Part shown: in pieces, positions 33,564 to 43,100 of the stretch
How positions within the stretch are numbered: the first letter of the stretch is position 1
Layout: every line of letters starts with the position of its first letter
Origin: Clostridia bacterium
GTDB lineage: Bacteria > Bacillota > Clostridia > Oscillospirales > CAG-272
Length of the DNA: 58,942 nt
Direction of reading: 5' to 3'
Assembly (NCBI GenBank): GCA_017961575.1
Contig: JAGCXA010000048.1
Span: 1 to 58,942 of the forward strand
The notes under the pieces: generated by a model
What the model was told of the DNA's origin: nothing
Seen by the model: the letters and a program-made list of their open reading frames with translations, nothing else
The model's database searches: none
Position numbers and translations under genes: made by a program

Positions 33564-35396
33564 TCACTTCGCGGCGTTGCGTTTGGCGGCTTGCGCTTTC
33601 TTGCGCAGCGGCGTGTCGAGGATGGTCTTGCGGAGGCGGATATTCTTCGGCGTGACCTCGATCAACTCGTCGTCGGCGATGAACTCGATCGCCTCTTCCA
33701 ATCCCATCTGGCGCGGGGTGACGAGGGTCAGCGCCTCGTCGGCTCCGGTCGAGCGGACGGCGGTCAGGTGCTTCTTCTTGCAGACGTTGACCTCGATGTC
33801 GCCCATCTTCGGGTTCTCCCCGACGATCATCCCCTCGTAGACCGGGGTCTGCACCCCGATGAAGAGCGCGCCGCGATCCTGCGAATAATAGAGTCCGTAA
33901 CTCGTCGCCTCGCCCGCCTCGCTCGCCACGAGCGAACCGGTGTAGCGCATCGTCACCTCGCCCTTATAGGGCGCATAGGTCTCGAAGACCGAGTTGATGA
34001 TGCCCTCTCCGCGGGTCGCGGTCATAAACTCCGAGCGGTAGCCGAAGAGACACCGGGTCGGGATCAGGTAGGTCATCTTCTGGCGCGTGCCGCGCAGCTG
34101 CATATCGACGAGTTCCCCCTTGCGGGAGCCGAGCCGTTCCATCACCGTTCCCATATACTCTTCGGGAACGTCGATCGTCACGCGCTCGATCGGCTCGCAC
34201 TTCACGCCGTCGATCTCCTTCATCAGGACGCGCGGATTCGAGCAGGCAAGTTCGTAGCCCTCGCGGCGCATCGTCTCGATCAGGATGGACAGGTGCATCT
34301 CGCCCCGTCCGGCGACCCGGAAGGTATCGGTCGTGTCGCCGTCAGAGACCCGGAGCGAAACGTCCTTCAACAGTTCACGGTAGAGCCGTTCGCGCAGGTG
34401 GCGGGAGGTCACGTACTTGCCCTCGCGCCCGGCAAACGGGCTGTCGTTGACCGAGAAGGTCATTTCCAAGGTCGGTTCGCTGACCTTCACGAATTCGAGC
34501 GGTTCGATACAGGTAAGCGACGTCACGGTATCGCCGATCGTGATGTCGTCCGCGCCGGAGAAGCAGACGATGTCGCCGACGGTCGCCGATTGCACAGCGA
34601 CCCGGTTCAGCCCGTCGAACTGGTACATCGAGACGATCCGCGCGCGGCGGGGCGCCTCCTGGGAGTGGTAGTTCGTGATCATCACGTCCTGATTCTGTTT
34701 CAGGGTGCCGCGCTCGATCCGCCCGATCCCGATCCGACCGACGAAGTTGTTGTAGTCGATCGAGGAAACGAGCAGTTGGAGTTCCCCGTTCTCGTCGCCC
34801 TCGGGCGCCGGGATATAGTCGAGGATGGTATCGAAGAGCGGACGCAGATCGGTGCCGGGGGTGTACGCGTCGAAACTCGCGGTCCCGGCTCTGCCGGAGC
34901 AGTAGAGGATCGGGGAGTCGAGCTGTTCGTCGGTCGCGTCGAGTTCCATCAAAAGTTCCAGAACCTCGTCCTCGATCTCGTCGAGGCGGGCGTCGGGACG
35001 GTCGATCTTGTTCACCACGACGATCACGCGGTGGTTCAGGGCGAGCGCGCGTTCGAGCACGAAGCGGGTCTGCGGCATCGGTCCCTCGGCGGCGTCGACC
35101 AGGAGGATAACGCCGTTCACCATTTTGAGGATCCGTTCGACCTCGCCGCCGAAGTCGGCGTGCCCCGGGGTGTCGACGATATTGATCTTCACGCCGTTGT
35201 AATGCACGGCGGTATTCTTCGCCAGGATCGTGATCCCGCGCTCGCGCTCGATGTCGCCCGAATCCATCACGCGCTCGGTCACCGCCTGATTCTCGCGGTA
35301 AACGCCGCCCTGCCGAAGCATCTCGTCGACGAGCGTGGTCTTTCCGTGGTCAACGTGCGCGATAATGGCGACGTTCCGAAGGTCTGTCCGCTTCAT
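33564..35396 (-). CDS. typA: Ribosome-associated GTPase TypA/BipA
   Basis: 610 residues, the usual family length. G1 is AHVDHGKTTLVDEMLRQ, the switch I region is ERGITILAKNTAVHY, G3 is DTPGHADFGGEVER and G4 is VNKIDRPDARLDE. Elongation-factor-like domains follow. The BipA-specific end contains GSRKGELVDMQLRGTRQK and NPKMGDIEVNVCKKKHLTAV. The protein acts on the ribosome during assembly and stress or cold adaptation. The start at 35396 has GGGAG 3 bases upstream and a promoter at 35467-35495. A much longer open frame upstream is antisense and not coding. Confidence 0.96.
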   Translation of the reverse strand: MKRTDLRNVAIIAHVDHGKTTLVDEMLRQGGVYRENQAVTERVMDSGDIERERGITILAKNTAVHYNGVKINIVDTPGHADFGGEVERILKMVNGVILLVDAAEGPMPQTRFVLERALALNHRVIVVVNKIDRPDARLDEIEDEVLELLMELDATDEQLDSPILYCSGRAGTASFDAYTPGTDLRPLFDTILDYIPAPEGDENGELQLLVSSIDYNNFVGRIGIGRIERGTLKQNQDVMITNYHSQEAPRRARIVSMYQFDGLNRVAVQSATVGDIVCFSGADDITIGDTVTSLTCIEPLEFVKVSEPTLEMTFSVNDSPFAGREGKYVTSRHLRERLYRELLKDVSLRVSDGDTTDTFRVAGRGEMHLSILIETMRREGYELACSNPRVLMKEIDGVKCEPIERVTIDVPEEYMGTVMERLGSRKGELVDMQLRGTRQKMTYLIPTRCLFGYRSEFMTATRGEGIINSVFETYAPYKGEVTMRYTGSLVASEAGEATSYGLYYSQDRGALFIGVQTPVYEGMIVGENPKMGDIEVNVCKKKHLTAVRSTGADEALTLVTPRQMGLEEAIEFIADDELIEVTPKNIRLRKTILDTPLRKKAQAAKRNAAK

Positions 35397-35466
35397 ATTC
35401 TCCCGTCCTTTTCGTTTGCGGGGCGTCGCAATTTCCCGCCCCGTCTTCCTTTTTTTCAACTTTTTT

Positions 35467-35495
35467 ATTATAACCGAACGCGCCGCGTTTTGCAA
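35467..35495 (-). promoter_or_regulatory. Promoter of typA
   Basis: Reverse strand TTGCAA (35490-35495), 17-base spacer, TATAAT (35467-35472). Confidence 0.75.
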
Positions 35496-35534
35496 GAGGG
35501 GCGCGCGCTTTTTTTGACATTTTTTAAACAATTC

Positions 35535-35563
35535 TTGATTTTTATTTACCGTTATAGTATGAT
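35535..35563 (+). promoter_or_regulatory. Promoter of the 793-residue lipoprotein gene
   Basis: TTGATT (35535-35540), 17-base spacer, TATGAT (35558-35563). A TTGACA at 35516-35521 lies too far from any -10 box to pair well. Confidence 0.55.
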
Positions 35564-35642
35564 AGGAACGGATGGGTATTCGTTCGTCCCGTCTTTCCCC
35601 CTGCGCGGGGAGACGCCGTATGACTGCAAACGAGGTACGATT

Positions 35643-38024
35643 ATGAAAAAGAGTCTGCTCCTGCTTCTGACCGTCTGCCTGATCCTCGGCGCGGTCCTTG
35701 CACTCTCCGCGTGCGGGAAAAAGAAGAAGCTGCCCGAAACCGACTACGAAAAGGTCGTCTTCGCCTTCGAGGGCGTCGAGAAGAGTTTTCAAAACGGCAA
35801 GGGGCAAAAGACCGCCGACCTGAACGCCGTGACCGTTCCGCGTCTGCTCGCGGGCGGAGGCGACCCCCTCTCAACCATCCGCGCGATTTACGAGCCGGGC
35901 GACGATCAGGGCGACGTGATCGACGAACTCGAATACGATCAGCCCCCGATGATCCAGTTCCAATGCCTGAAAGCGGTGCTGGAAAAGATCGGCTCCGACT
36001 TTGCGTTCGGGGTCAAATACTACGACGATATGACGGGCGAGGTCTTTTTCGACCCCGAGACCGGTGAAGCGAAAGACGCGATCAGCGCGGACGCGACCCG
36101 GAACCAATACAAATACGACTACCTTTTCCGGCTCGCTCTCCGGATCACGCTGGACGAAAACGACGATATCAAAGCCGACGTGTCCTTCGATATCCGCCTG
36201 ACGCGGGAAAACGAGGAGATCAATACGCATTGGTACGTCAATATGTTCCTCGACTACGATATGACGAGCACGACCCCGCTCTATACGCTCGCGATGCGGA
36301 CGGCGAACGACGAAAAAGAACTGCCCCATATCGGCGGCTGCGTCTACGAATACGACTACGTTGATATGAAAGCCGACGGGATCGCCGAGTGGCGGAAATT
36401 CGTTCTGCAAACCGACGCCCCGATCATAATGGACGAAGATCATCCCGACTTCGCCTCCTACCGGAACGCGGGGATCGCGTTCACAGCCGATACCTGCAAG
36501 TGGTACTACGCCGACAGTCTCAAAAAGATCACGCGGCGCACCCCTGAGAAAGACGCGGCGATCGCCGACGCCTTCTTCGACTTCGGGCTGAACGGGACCG
36601 CGATTGACGCGGCGCCCTTCGTTTCCGCCGCGGGCGAGCGGAACGGCGCGATCAAGACCGCCTATGGCGACTTCTCCGCCGCTTTCCGGAAAGACGTGAT
36701 CTACTCGCTCGTGACAAAAAGGGAAACCCGCAGCCGCGAAGAACAGCGCGACGCCGTCGGAATCCAGGTTCTGACCGAGGAGGGCGAGGCGTGGGGCGCG
36801 CAGACCATCGAGCGCGACTGCACCCTCTCGGAACTCCTCTCGGGATACGGTCCGTGGGGACAGGGGATCGGCGTCAAGCGCCCCTGCGTCTTCACGGTCG
36901 ACGCGGACGGCAACCGGATCGACGTGCTTCGGAATTTCGGCGACTACGACTTCGAGATCATCGTCGATAAGAACGTTTCGTGGGTCAAGATCGAACTCGG
37001 CGACCGCCTCTCCGACGTGATCGCCGACAAACTCGGCGGGATGGAGGCGGTCGAACAAAACGGCTTTCTCGTCACGATCCGCCTGACGAACAAAACCGAC
37101 CCGACGAGATCCGCGACGTTTTCCGCGATCATCGGTTTCCGAAGCGAGATCGAGGGGGAGGAAGCGAAGCAATTCCCCGCCGCGCTGACCGCCCTCGGCG
37201 TGCCGGAATACGAGACCGGGAACGGCAGTTTCAAGCTCGGCGACTACAAAGAGGGACAGGACTCCTATTCCCTTACGGTAAAGGGAACGAAAGACGCCGA
37301 ACGCGCCGCCTATCTCGTGAAACTCTCGAACGCCGGCTTCATCAAAGACCAATCCGGCGATCTCGTCAAGCTCAACGGCGAGAGCCGCATGAAGATAAAC
37401 GTGTCGGGGCTTGAAAACGGGAGTTTGACGGTCGCCGTCCGGGTAGAAATGAACGAGAATCCGACCTACACGAACGTCTTTCCCGCCGCGCTCGTCGCGG
37501 AATGGGTCGACGGGAAGTTCACCATCCCGACCCCGACGAGCAATCTGCTCTACGCCTACGACGCCGACGACAAGTATATTTATCTCTACGGGATGGGTTC
37601 GCTCGAGGCGGCGCTCTACGTTCTGCAAATCGGCACGCAGGAGAACGTGAAAGCCGACGCCGACAGGCAGACGTTCACGACCTTCAAAGACGGGCGTTTC
37701 TACACGATCGAATACGCGATCGAAAGCAACAACGCGGTGCTCCTGATGCTCGATCTCAACCGCCTCGGCGTGCAGGAACCGCAGATGTCGATCTCGGTCA
37801 ACGGCGGCGCCGCGCAGCCCTTCTGGCCGGACGCCGGTTCCTATACGACGACCGTGACGCTCGCGGCAAACGACGCCTTCACCATCTCGACGAATCCCGG
37901 AATCCTCGAAGGCGGAGACGAATTCTTCGACCTCAACGCGGAAACGCACGTCTACACGGTGAAAACCGGCGGCGTTTACACCTTCATGGGTGATCCCGGC
38001 ATCCTCCGCGTAACCAAAAACTGA
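35643..38024 (+). CDS. Large lipoprotein of unknown function
   Basis: 793 residues. A signal peptide with lipobox LSACGKKKK shows export and lipid anchoring. I recognise no catalytic domain. The body is acidic and mixed alpha/beta, with many Tyr and Asp residues. A C-terminal part (about 690-790) reads as beta-sandwich material (VNGGAAQPFWPDAGSYTTTV, TVKTGGVYTFMGD). A segment around 440-520 (DRLSDVIADKLGGMEAVEQN, ATFSAIIGFRSEIEGEEA) could be an immunoglobulin-like or repeat domain. GAGG lies before the ATG. The thiamine pyrophosphokinase gene follows after 21 bases. A surface-binding role is all that can be suggested. Confidence 0.8.
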   Translation: MKKSLLLLLTVCLILGAVLALSACGKKKKLPETDYEKVVFAFEGVEKSFQNGKGQKTADLNAVTVPRLLAGGGDPLSTIRAIYEPGDDQGDVIDELEYDQPPMIQFQCLKAVLEKIGSDFAFGVKYYDDMTGEVFFDPETGEAKDAISADATRNQYKYDYLFRLALRITLDENDDIKADVSFDIRLTRENEEINTHWYVNMFLDYDMTSTTPLYTLAMRTANDEKELPHIGGCVYEYDYVDMKADGIAEWRKFVLQTDAPIIMDEDHPDFASYRNAGIAFTADTCKWYYADSLKKITRRTPEKDAAIADAFFDFGLNGTAIDAAPFVSAAGERNGAIKTAYGDFSAAFRKDVIYSLVTKRETRSREEQRDAVGIQVLTEEGEAWGAQTIERDCTLSELLSGYGPWGQGIGVKRPCVFTVDADGNRIDVLRNFGDYDFEIIVDKNVSWVKIELGDRLSDVIADKLGGMEAVEQNGFLVTIRLTNKTDPTRSATFSAIIGFRSEIEGEEAKQFPAALTALGVPEYETGNGSFKLGDYKEGQDSYSLTVKGTKDAERAAYLVKLSNAGFIKDQSGDLVKLNGESRMKINVSGLENGSLTVAVRVEMNENPTYTNVFPAALVAEWVDGKFTIPTPTSNLLYAYDADDKYIYLYGMGSLEAALYVLQIGTQENVKADADRQTFTTFKDGRFYTIEYAIESNNAVLLMLDLNRLGVQEPQMSISVNGGAAQPFWPDAGSYTTTVTLAANDAFTISTNPGILEGGDEFFDLNAETHVYTVKTGGVYTFMGDPGILRVTKN

Positions 38025-38045
38025 CCCATCGGACGACAGAAAGCA

Positions 38046-38699
38046 ATGATGAAAGCAACCGAAAAAACCTGTTGGATCTACGGCGGGGGCGAATTCGACC
38101 CCGCCTGCCCGCATACGCCCGCCACGGGCGACCTTGTGATCGCGGCGGACAGCGGGCTTGCCCTGATCTCGCGGCTTGGGCTGAAAGCCGATCTTGTCGT
38201 CGGGGACTTCGACTCTCTCGGACGGACGCCCGCCGGGGAGAACGTCGTGACGCTCCCGGTCGAAAAGGACGTGACCGACGCGGCGGCGGCGGTCGCCCTG
38301 GGGCGCAAGCGCGGGTATCGGCGGTTCTCTTTCGTCGGGTGTTCCGGCGGGCGACCCGATCACACCTTCGCCGCCTACCAGCTGCTTTCCGACCTTGCCT
38401 CGCGGGGGGAGATCGGTCTGCTCTTTGAAAACGGGTTCACCGTCACGGCGGTAAGGGACGGGACGCTCGTTTTTCCCGCCCGCGAGAGCGGGACCTTCGC
38501 GGTCTTCGCCGTCGGGGGCGACGCGCGGGGCGTGACGATCTCCGGGGTCTACTATCCCCTCTCCGGGGCGACCCTCACCCCGACCTTTCCCCTCGGGGTT
38601 TCCAACTCGTTTGTCGGGAAACCCGCCCGCGTGACGGTCGGGAACGGAACCCTCCTGGTCTTCGCCGAGGGATATTCCCTCCCCGCCTTCGGGGAGTAA
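38046..38699 (+). CDS. Thiamine pyrophosphokinase
   Basis: 217 residues. It makes thiamine pyrophosphate from thiamine and ATP. Family motifs are clear: VIAADSGLALISRLGLKADL, VVGDFDSLGRTP, LPVEKDVTDAAAAV, GCSGGRPDHTFAA and the thiamine-binding end GVSNSFVGKPARVTV. Length is typical. The ribosome-binding site is weak (AGAAAG), and two adjacent ATG codons at 38046 and 38049 are possible starts. It is downstream of the large lipoprotein gene with a 21-base gap, so it is probably co-transcribed. No TPP riboswitch was seen. Confidence 0.93.
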   Translation: MMKATEKTCWIYGGGEFDPACPHTPATGDLVIAADSGLALISRLGLKADLVVGDFDSLGRTPAGENVVTLPVEKDVTDAAAAVALGRKRGYRRFSFVGCSGGRPDHTFAAYQLLSDLASRGEIGLLFENGFTVTAVRDGTLVFPARESGTFAVFAVGGDARGVTISGVYYPLSGATLTPTFPLGVSNSFVGKPARVTVGNGTLLVFAEGYSLPAFGE

Positions 38700-38716
38700 A
38701 AGACGAAAAGGAAAAA

Positions 38717-38746
38717 GCGCCCGCATCGCGTGATGCGGGCGCTTTT
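38717..38746. terminator. Bidirectional terminator between thiamine kinase and pot operon
   Basis: Stem GCGCCCGCATC / GATGCGGGCGC with loop GCGT, followed by TTTTC forward and TTTTTCC reverse. Confidence 0.85.
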
Positions 38747-38772
38747 CGTCCGGTTTTGCACCCCGGTCTTTT

Positions 38773-39921
38773 TTACTCTCCGATCCCCAGATCCATCCAG
38801 TAGTCGTCCATCAGTTTCTGGGTCGCGTCGTCGAGGGTGTGATAGTACTGCATCTTCGCGGGATCCTCTTTGTAGGATTCGGGCAGTTCGTAGAGGATCG
38901 CGTACTCGTCGGTTCCCTCGCAGTAGTCGTATTCGGGATTGGTGCGGACCTTGATATTCGGGGACGCGTAGCAGATGTAGTTGGCGTTCTCGGTCGCGAC
39001 GCGCGGATCGAGCATAAAGTCGATGAAGAGTTTTGCCGCTCCGACGTTCTTGGCGCTGGTCGGAATGACCATCGAGTCGACGAAGATATTGGTTCCTTCC
39101 TTCGGATAGTAGAAGGCGAGGTCCTCGTTCTCCTGCATCATTTGCAGGCAGTCGCCGGCGTAGTACGCGGCGGCGGCGGCGTTGCCCATTTCCATCTTGT
39201 CGTAGATCTCGTCCATCAGGTAGATGCAGTTCTGCTCTTTGAGTTTGTCGTACGCCGCTTTCCAGTCGGCGGGGTTCGTCGAGTTGACGTCCAGCCCGAG
39301 ATAGCATTGCGTCACGCCGAAGGCGTCGCGCGGGTTGTTCATATTGATGAGTTCCCCGGTCCGGTAATTCTTCGACCAGAGAAGCGACCAGGACTGCTCG
39401 GCGACCTCGGCTTCGCTGACCTTCGTCGTGTCGTAGACGATGCCGACCATCCCGACCGAATACGGCACCGAGTACTCGTCGGTGGGATCGAAGTAGAGCC
39501 CCTTGTACTCGGGCGCGATATTCTCATAGTTTTTAAGATCGGAAGTGTCGATCTTCTGGATCAGACCGTCCCGGATCAGCCGGGAGATCATATAGTCGGA
39601 GGGGATCACGACGTCGTAGGACGCGCCGCTGTTCAGAGAGGCGTAAAGTTCCTCGTTGGTCGAGAAGAAATCGTACTTGACCTTGATCCCGTAGACCTTC
39701 TCGAACGCCTTGACGACGTTGAGCGAGCCCTCGCTGCCGTCGGAGATGTATTCTCCCCAGTTGCAGACGTAGAGGGTCGTTCCCTTATATTCGGTGTCGA
39801 TCTCCTCAAAGTCGTATTTGTCCTTGTCGCCGCAGGAAGTGAAGGCGAAGACGAGCGACGCGAACAGAACGAGCGAGAGACACGCGGCAAGCACGCGGCG
39901 AAGAGCGTTTCTTCTTTTCAT
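38773..39921 (-). CDS. potD: Spermidine/putrescine-binding lipoprotein
   Basis: 382 residues. The signal peptide ends FTSCGDK, so it is lipid-anchored. The mature protein has the polyamine-binding hallmarks TTLYVCNWGEYISDGSEG, SGASYDVVIPSDYMISRL and SVPYSVGMVGIVYDTTKV. LAFYYPKEGTNIFVDSMVIP and AKLFIDFMLDPRVATENA are found near the end. It delivers polyamines to the PotBC channel. It is last in potABCD, 6 bases after potC. Confidence 0.94.
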   Translation of the reverse strand: MKRRNALRRVLAACLSLVLFASLVFAFTSCGDKDKYDFEEIDTEYKGTTLYVCNWGEYISDGSEGSLNVVKAFEKVYGIKVKYDFFSTNEELYASLNSGASYDVVIPSDYMISRLIRDGLIQKIDTSDLKNYENIAPEYKGLYFDPTDEYSVPYSVGMVGIVYDTTKVSEAEVAEQSWSLLWSKNYRTGELINMNNPRDAFGVTQCYLGLDVNSTNPADWKAAYDKLKEQNCIYLMDEIYDKMEMGNAAAAAYYAGDCLQMMQENEDLAFYYPKEGTNIFVDSMVIPTSAKNVGAAKLFIDFMLDPRVATENANYICYASPNIKVRTNPEYDYCEGTDEYAILYELPESYKEDPAKMQYYHTLDDATQKLMDDYWMDLGIGE

Positions 39922-39927
39922 TTTTAA

Positions 39928-40776
39928 TCAGTTCTCCTTCAATTTCTTTTTGTTTTTCGCGTTCCGGGCGGCGATCTTCCGGGGATCGCGGCGCGCCTCC
40001 ATCCTCGCCTGCAAGAGGTTCGAGAGGATCAGAAGCGCCAGGATCACGAGGAAAATCAGCGTGGAGAGCGCGTACATATCGGGGGTGACCTTCTTCTTCG
40101 TCATCGAGTAGATGTAGGTCGGGAGGGTGTAGAAGCCCTCGCCCTTCGTGAACTGGGTGATGATGAAGTCGTCGATCGAAAGCGTGAACGCCATGAGCAG
40201 CCCCGAAAGGACGCCGGGCAGAATCGACGGCAGTTCGACGCGGAAGAAGGTCTCGATCGGCGTGCAGCCGAGGTCCGCCGCCGCTTCGAGCAGGTGTTTG
40301 TCCATCTGTCGGATCTTCGGCATGACCGAGAGGATGACGTAGGGGAGGTTGAAGGTGATGTGCGCGATGAGCACCGTCGTGAAACTGCGGCTCGCGACGC
40401 CGAGCGCCCCGCCGACGAAGACGAAGAACATCAGCATTGAAACGGCGGTAACGATGTCGGGGTTCATCATCGGGATGTTCGTCACGCTCTGGATCGTGCC
40501 GCGTACCCATCGACGTTTCAGCCGGGAGAGCCCGACGGCGGCGAGCGTGCCGAGGACCGTGGCGATCAAAGACGACAGGACGGCGAGTTTCAGGGTGTTC
40601 AGCAGCGCCTCCGCCGCCTTTTCATCCCGGAAGAGTTCGCGATACCATTTGAGGGAGAAACCCGCGAAAACGGCGGTGCTCCGCGTGCTGTTGAAACTGA
40701 ACAGCATCATCACGATAATGGGCGCGAAAAGGAAGAGCAGGATCAGAATAATATAGATACGGGACAGCGTTTTCAT
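39928..40776 (-). CDS. potC: Polyamine ABC transporter permease
   Basis: 282 residues with six membrane helices. The ABC-contacting EAA loop is [40 protein letters not shown] after the first helix is typical of PotC. It pairs with PotB to form the channel. Its start overlaps the end of potB by 4 bases. The C-terminal tail is basic (RDPRKIAARNAKNKKK). Confidence 0.94.
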   Translation of the reverse strand: MKTLSRIYIILILLFLFAPIIVMMLFSFNSTRSTAVFAGFSLKWYRELFRDEKAAEALLNTLKLAVLSSLIATVLGTLAAVGLSRLKRRWVRGTIQSVTNIPMMNPDIVTAVSMLMFFVFVGGALGVASRSFTTVLIAHITFNLPYVILSVMPKIRQMDKHLLEAAADLGCTPIETFFRVELPSILPGVLSGLLMAFTLSIDDFIITQFTKGEGFYTLPTYIYSMTKKKVTPDMYALSTLIFLVILALLILSNLLQARMEARRDPRKIAARNAKNKKKLKEN

Positions 40777-41648
40777 ACAACCACCCCCCCGTCGTTATCG
40801 CCGAAGCGGTTGGTGATGAGCATACTCACGATGATGAGGATCATCAGGATAAAGGAGAGCGCCGAGCCGATCTCGTAGGCGGCGGCGTTGTGGAGCGAGA
40901 TGCGCTGTTCGATCACGTCGCCGATCAGCCGGATCCTGCCGTCCGAGAGCGACTTCGAGATGAAGAAGGTCGAGATCGAGGGGACGAAGACCATCGTGAT
41001 CCCCGAAACGATCCCCGAAACCGAGAGCGGCAGGACGACGCGGAAGGTCGTCTGGAACCCGTTGCATCCGAGATCCGCCGCCGCCTCTTTGAGACGCGGG
41101 TCGATCTTCGCGATGACCGAGTAGATCGGGAGGATCATATACGGCAGGTAGTTGTAGACCATACCGAGCACGATCGCGAACTCGGAGTTCAGGAACCCGA
41201 TCGGTCCGATCCCGAGCCGACCGAGAAAGCCGTTCAGCGGTCCGTTCGTTTCGAGCAGGAGTTTGAGCGAATAGGTGCGGATCAGCAGGTTGATCCACAT
41301 CGGGAGCATCAGGAGCAGGATCACAAGCGACTGGTTCCTCGGCTTCATCCGCGTGATGGCGAGCGCCAGCGGATAGGCGAGAAGAAGGCAGATCGCGGTC
41401 GATTCGAGCGCCAGAAGGACCGAGCGTTTCAGAACGGTCAGGTAGGCGGGCGAGAAGACCTCTTTGAGGTTCGCCATCGTGAAACTGCCGGACGGATCGG
41501 TGAAGGTGTAATACACGACGAAAACGAGCGGCGCGAGGATGAAGAGCAGGCACCACAGCCCGTGCGGCGCGACGGTGACGGCGCGAACGATCGCCGGTTT
41601 GCGGCTCGGTCGGACGCGCGCGGGGGCGACAACGGTCTCGTCAGTCAT
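40773..41648 (-). CDS. potB: Polyamine ABC transporter permease
   Basis: 291 residues with six membrane helices. The EAA loop is [20 protein letters not shown], and [20 protein letters not shown] is a PotB-type segment. The cytoplasmic N-terminus is basic ([13 protein letters not shown]). The gene overlaps potA by 8 bases at its start and potC by 4 at its end, so translation of the transporter is coupled. Confidence 0.94.
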   Translation of the reverse strand: MTDETVVAPARVRPSRKPAIVRAVTVAPHGLWCLLFILAPLVFVVYYTFTDPSGSFTMANLKEVFSPAYLTVLKRSVLLALESTAICLLLAYPLALAITRMKPRNQSLVILLLMLPMWINLLIRTYSLKLLLETNGPLNGFLGRLGIGPIGFLNSEFAIVLGMVYNYLPYMILPIYSVIAKIDPRLKEAAADLGCNGFQTTFRVVLPLSVSGIVSGITMVFVPSISTFFISKSLSDGRIRLIGDVIEQRISLHNAAAYEIGSALSFILMILIIVSMLITNRFGDNDGGVVV

Positions 41649-42840
41649 CGTTTCCGCCCTCCGTCGCGTCGGGCTCGTCCTCCGACGGCTCCCCGTCCGA
41701 ATCGAGTCGGTCGATCACGTTGCCGTGCTCGTCGAGTTCGACGTCGGGGTTCGAGATCTCGTCCATCTCGTCGGAGAAACTCGAATAGTCGCCGATGGTG
41801 CCGGAGAACTCGGACTTCTTCATAATATGGATGGCGTCGGGCTCGATGTAGATGCCGATGTCGGAGTCGACTCCGACGTAATCGGTGGTCTGGATCATCC
41901 ACATAAAGCCGTTGACGTCGACGATGATCTCGTAGTGCACGCCCTTGAAGGTGACCTTGGTGACGTGGCCGCGGAGCATCCCACGGTCAAGCGGAACGAC
42001 GTCGACGTCCTCGGGGCGGATCACGACGTCGACCGGCTCGTTTTTGTCGAACCCCCGGTCAAGGCAGTCGAAAACGCGACCGTCGAAGAAGACCTTGTAG
42101 TCCTCGCGCATCACGCCGTCGACGATGTTCGACTCGCCGATGAAGTCGGCGACGAAGGCGTTTTTCGGCTCGTTGTAGACGTCGGTCGGGGTTCCGATCT
42201 GCTGGATCTTGCCGTTCTGCATCACGACGATGGTGTCGGACATCGAAAGCGCCTCTTCCTGATCGTGCGTGACGTAGATGAAGGTGATCCCGGTCGCCTG
42301 TTGGATGTTTTTCAACTCAAACTGCATATCCTTGCGCAGTTTGAGGTCGAGCGCGCCGAGCGGCTCGTCGAGGAGCAGAACGCGCGGGCGGTTGATGAGC
42401 GCGCGCGCGATGGCGACCCGCTGCTGCTGTCCGCCCGAGAGCGAGTTGACGTTCCGGTGTCCGAAGCCGCGGAGCGCGACCATATCCAACATCTCGTCGA
42501 CGCGGGTCCTGATCTCTTCCTTCGGAACTTTACGCTTCAACGCAAAGGCAATGTTGTCAAACACGTTGAGATGAGGGAACAGCGCGTACCTCTGAAAAAC
42601 GGTGTTGACCTGCCGCTTGTAGGCAGGAACGTCGTTGATCCTTTCCCCGTCGAAAAGGATGTCGCCCGTGTCGGGCGTTTCAAATCCGCCGATCAGGCGG
42701 AGCGTCGTGGTCTTTCCGCATCCGGAAGGACCGAGCAGCGTCACGAATTCCCTGTCCCGGATATACAGGTTCATATCCGAGAGGACGACCTCGCCGTCGA
42801 AGGACTTCGTGATCCCCTTTAACTCAATGAGTTTGCTCAT
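41641..42840 (-). CDS. potA: Polyamine ABC transporter ATPase with acidic tail
   Basis: 399 residues. It energises polyamine import. Walker A is GPSGCGKTT (about 37-45), the signature is [16 protein letters not shown] and Walker B is [12 protein letters not shown], with the switch His in [15 protein letters not shown]-type C-terminal domain (about 235-345) holds [16 protein letters not shown]. The last ~55 residues form an Asp/Glu/Ser-rich tail ([19 protein letters not shown]) not expected in PotA. The start at 42840 is the first ATG; its best ribosome-binding site (AAGGGAG) is rather far at about 17 bases. It is first in the operon. Confidence 0.95.
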   Translation of the reverse strand: MSKLIELKGITKSFDGEVVLSDMNLYIRDREFVTLLGPSGCGKTTTLRLIGGFETPDTGDILFDGERINDVPAYKRQVNTVFQRYALFPHLNVFDNIAFALKRKVPKEEIRTRVDEMLDMVALRGFGHRNVNSLSGGQQQRVAIARALINRPRVLLLDEPLGALDLKLRKDMQFELKNIQQATGITFIYVTHDQEEALSMSDTIVVMQNGKIQQIGTPTDVYNEPKNAFVADFIGESNIVDGVMREDYKVFFDGRVFDCLDRGFDKNEPVDVVIRPEDVDVVPLDRGMLRGHVTKVTFKGVHYEIIVDVNGFMWMIQTTDYVGVDSDIGIYIEPDAIHIMKKSEFSGTIGDYSSFSDEMDEISNPDVELDEHGNVIDRLDSDGEPSEDEPDATEGGNDD

Positions 42841-42945
42841 TTCTTTGCGTTCTCGCGCTCCCTTCTCTTTCGTCGACGTCCGACCCCGCAAAAAGCGGAC
42901 GGGGGACCCCGGTCTTCCCGGGCGTCCCGCGACTTATTGAAACAC

Positions 42946-42974
42946 ATTATAGCAAAAAGGTTTGCAGAATGCAA
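42946..42974 (-). promoter_or_regulatory. Promoter of potABCD
   Basis: Reverse strand TTGCAT (42969-42974), 17-base spacer, TATAAT (42946-42951). The leader is about 100 bases and GC-rich. A/T-rich DNA lies upstream. Confidence 0.75.
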
Positions 42975-43100
42975 TACGTTTACAAAAAATATTTTAAAAT
43001 ATGATAAACCGCGATTATCCGCAAGCATCCGCGATTAACCCGAACGGCTGCTTGACAATCTCTCGAAATCTCTCTCATTCTCCCGTTTTCTCTTGAATGC

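Noticed and set aside
33591-35642. A forward open frame that runs through typA and continues in frame into the 793-residue lipoprotein
   Set aside because: The upstream part is antisense to TypA and low in complexity; the real start has a signal peptide, ribosome-binding site and promoter at 35535-35643.
38025-38045. TPP riboswitch before thiamine pyrophosphokinase
   Set aside because: The gap is 21 bases and lacks any conserved riboswitch sequence.
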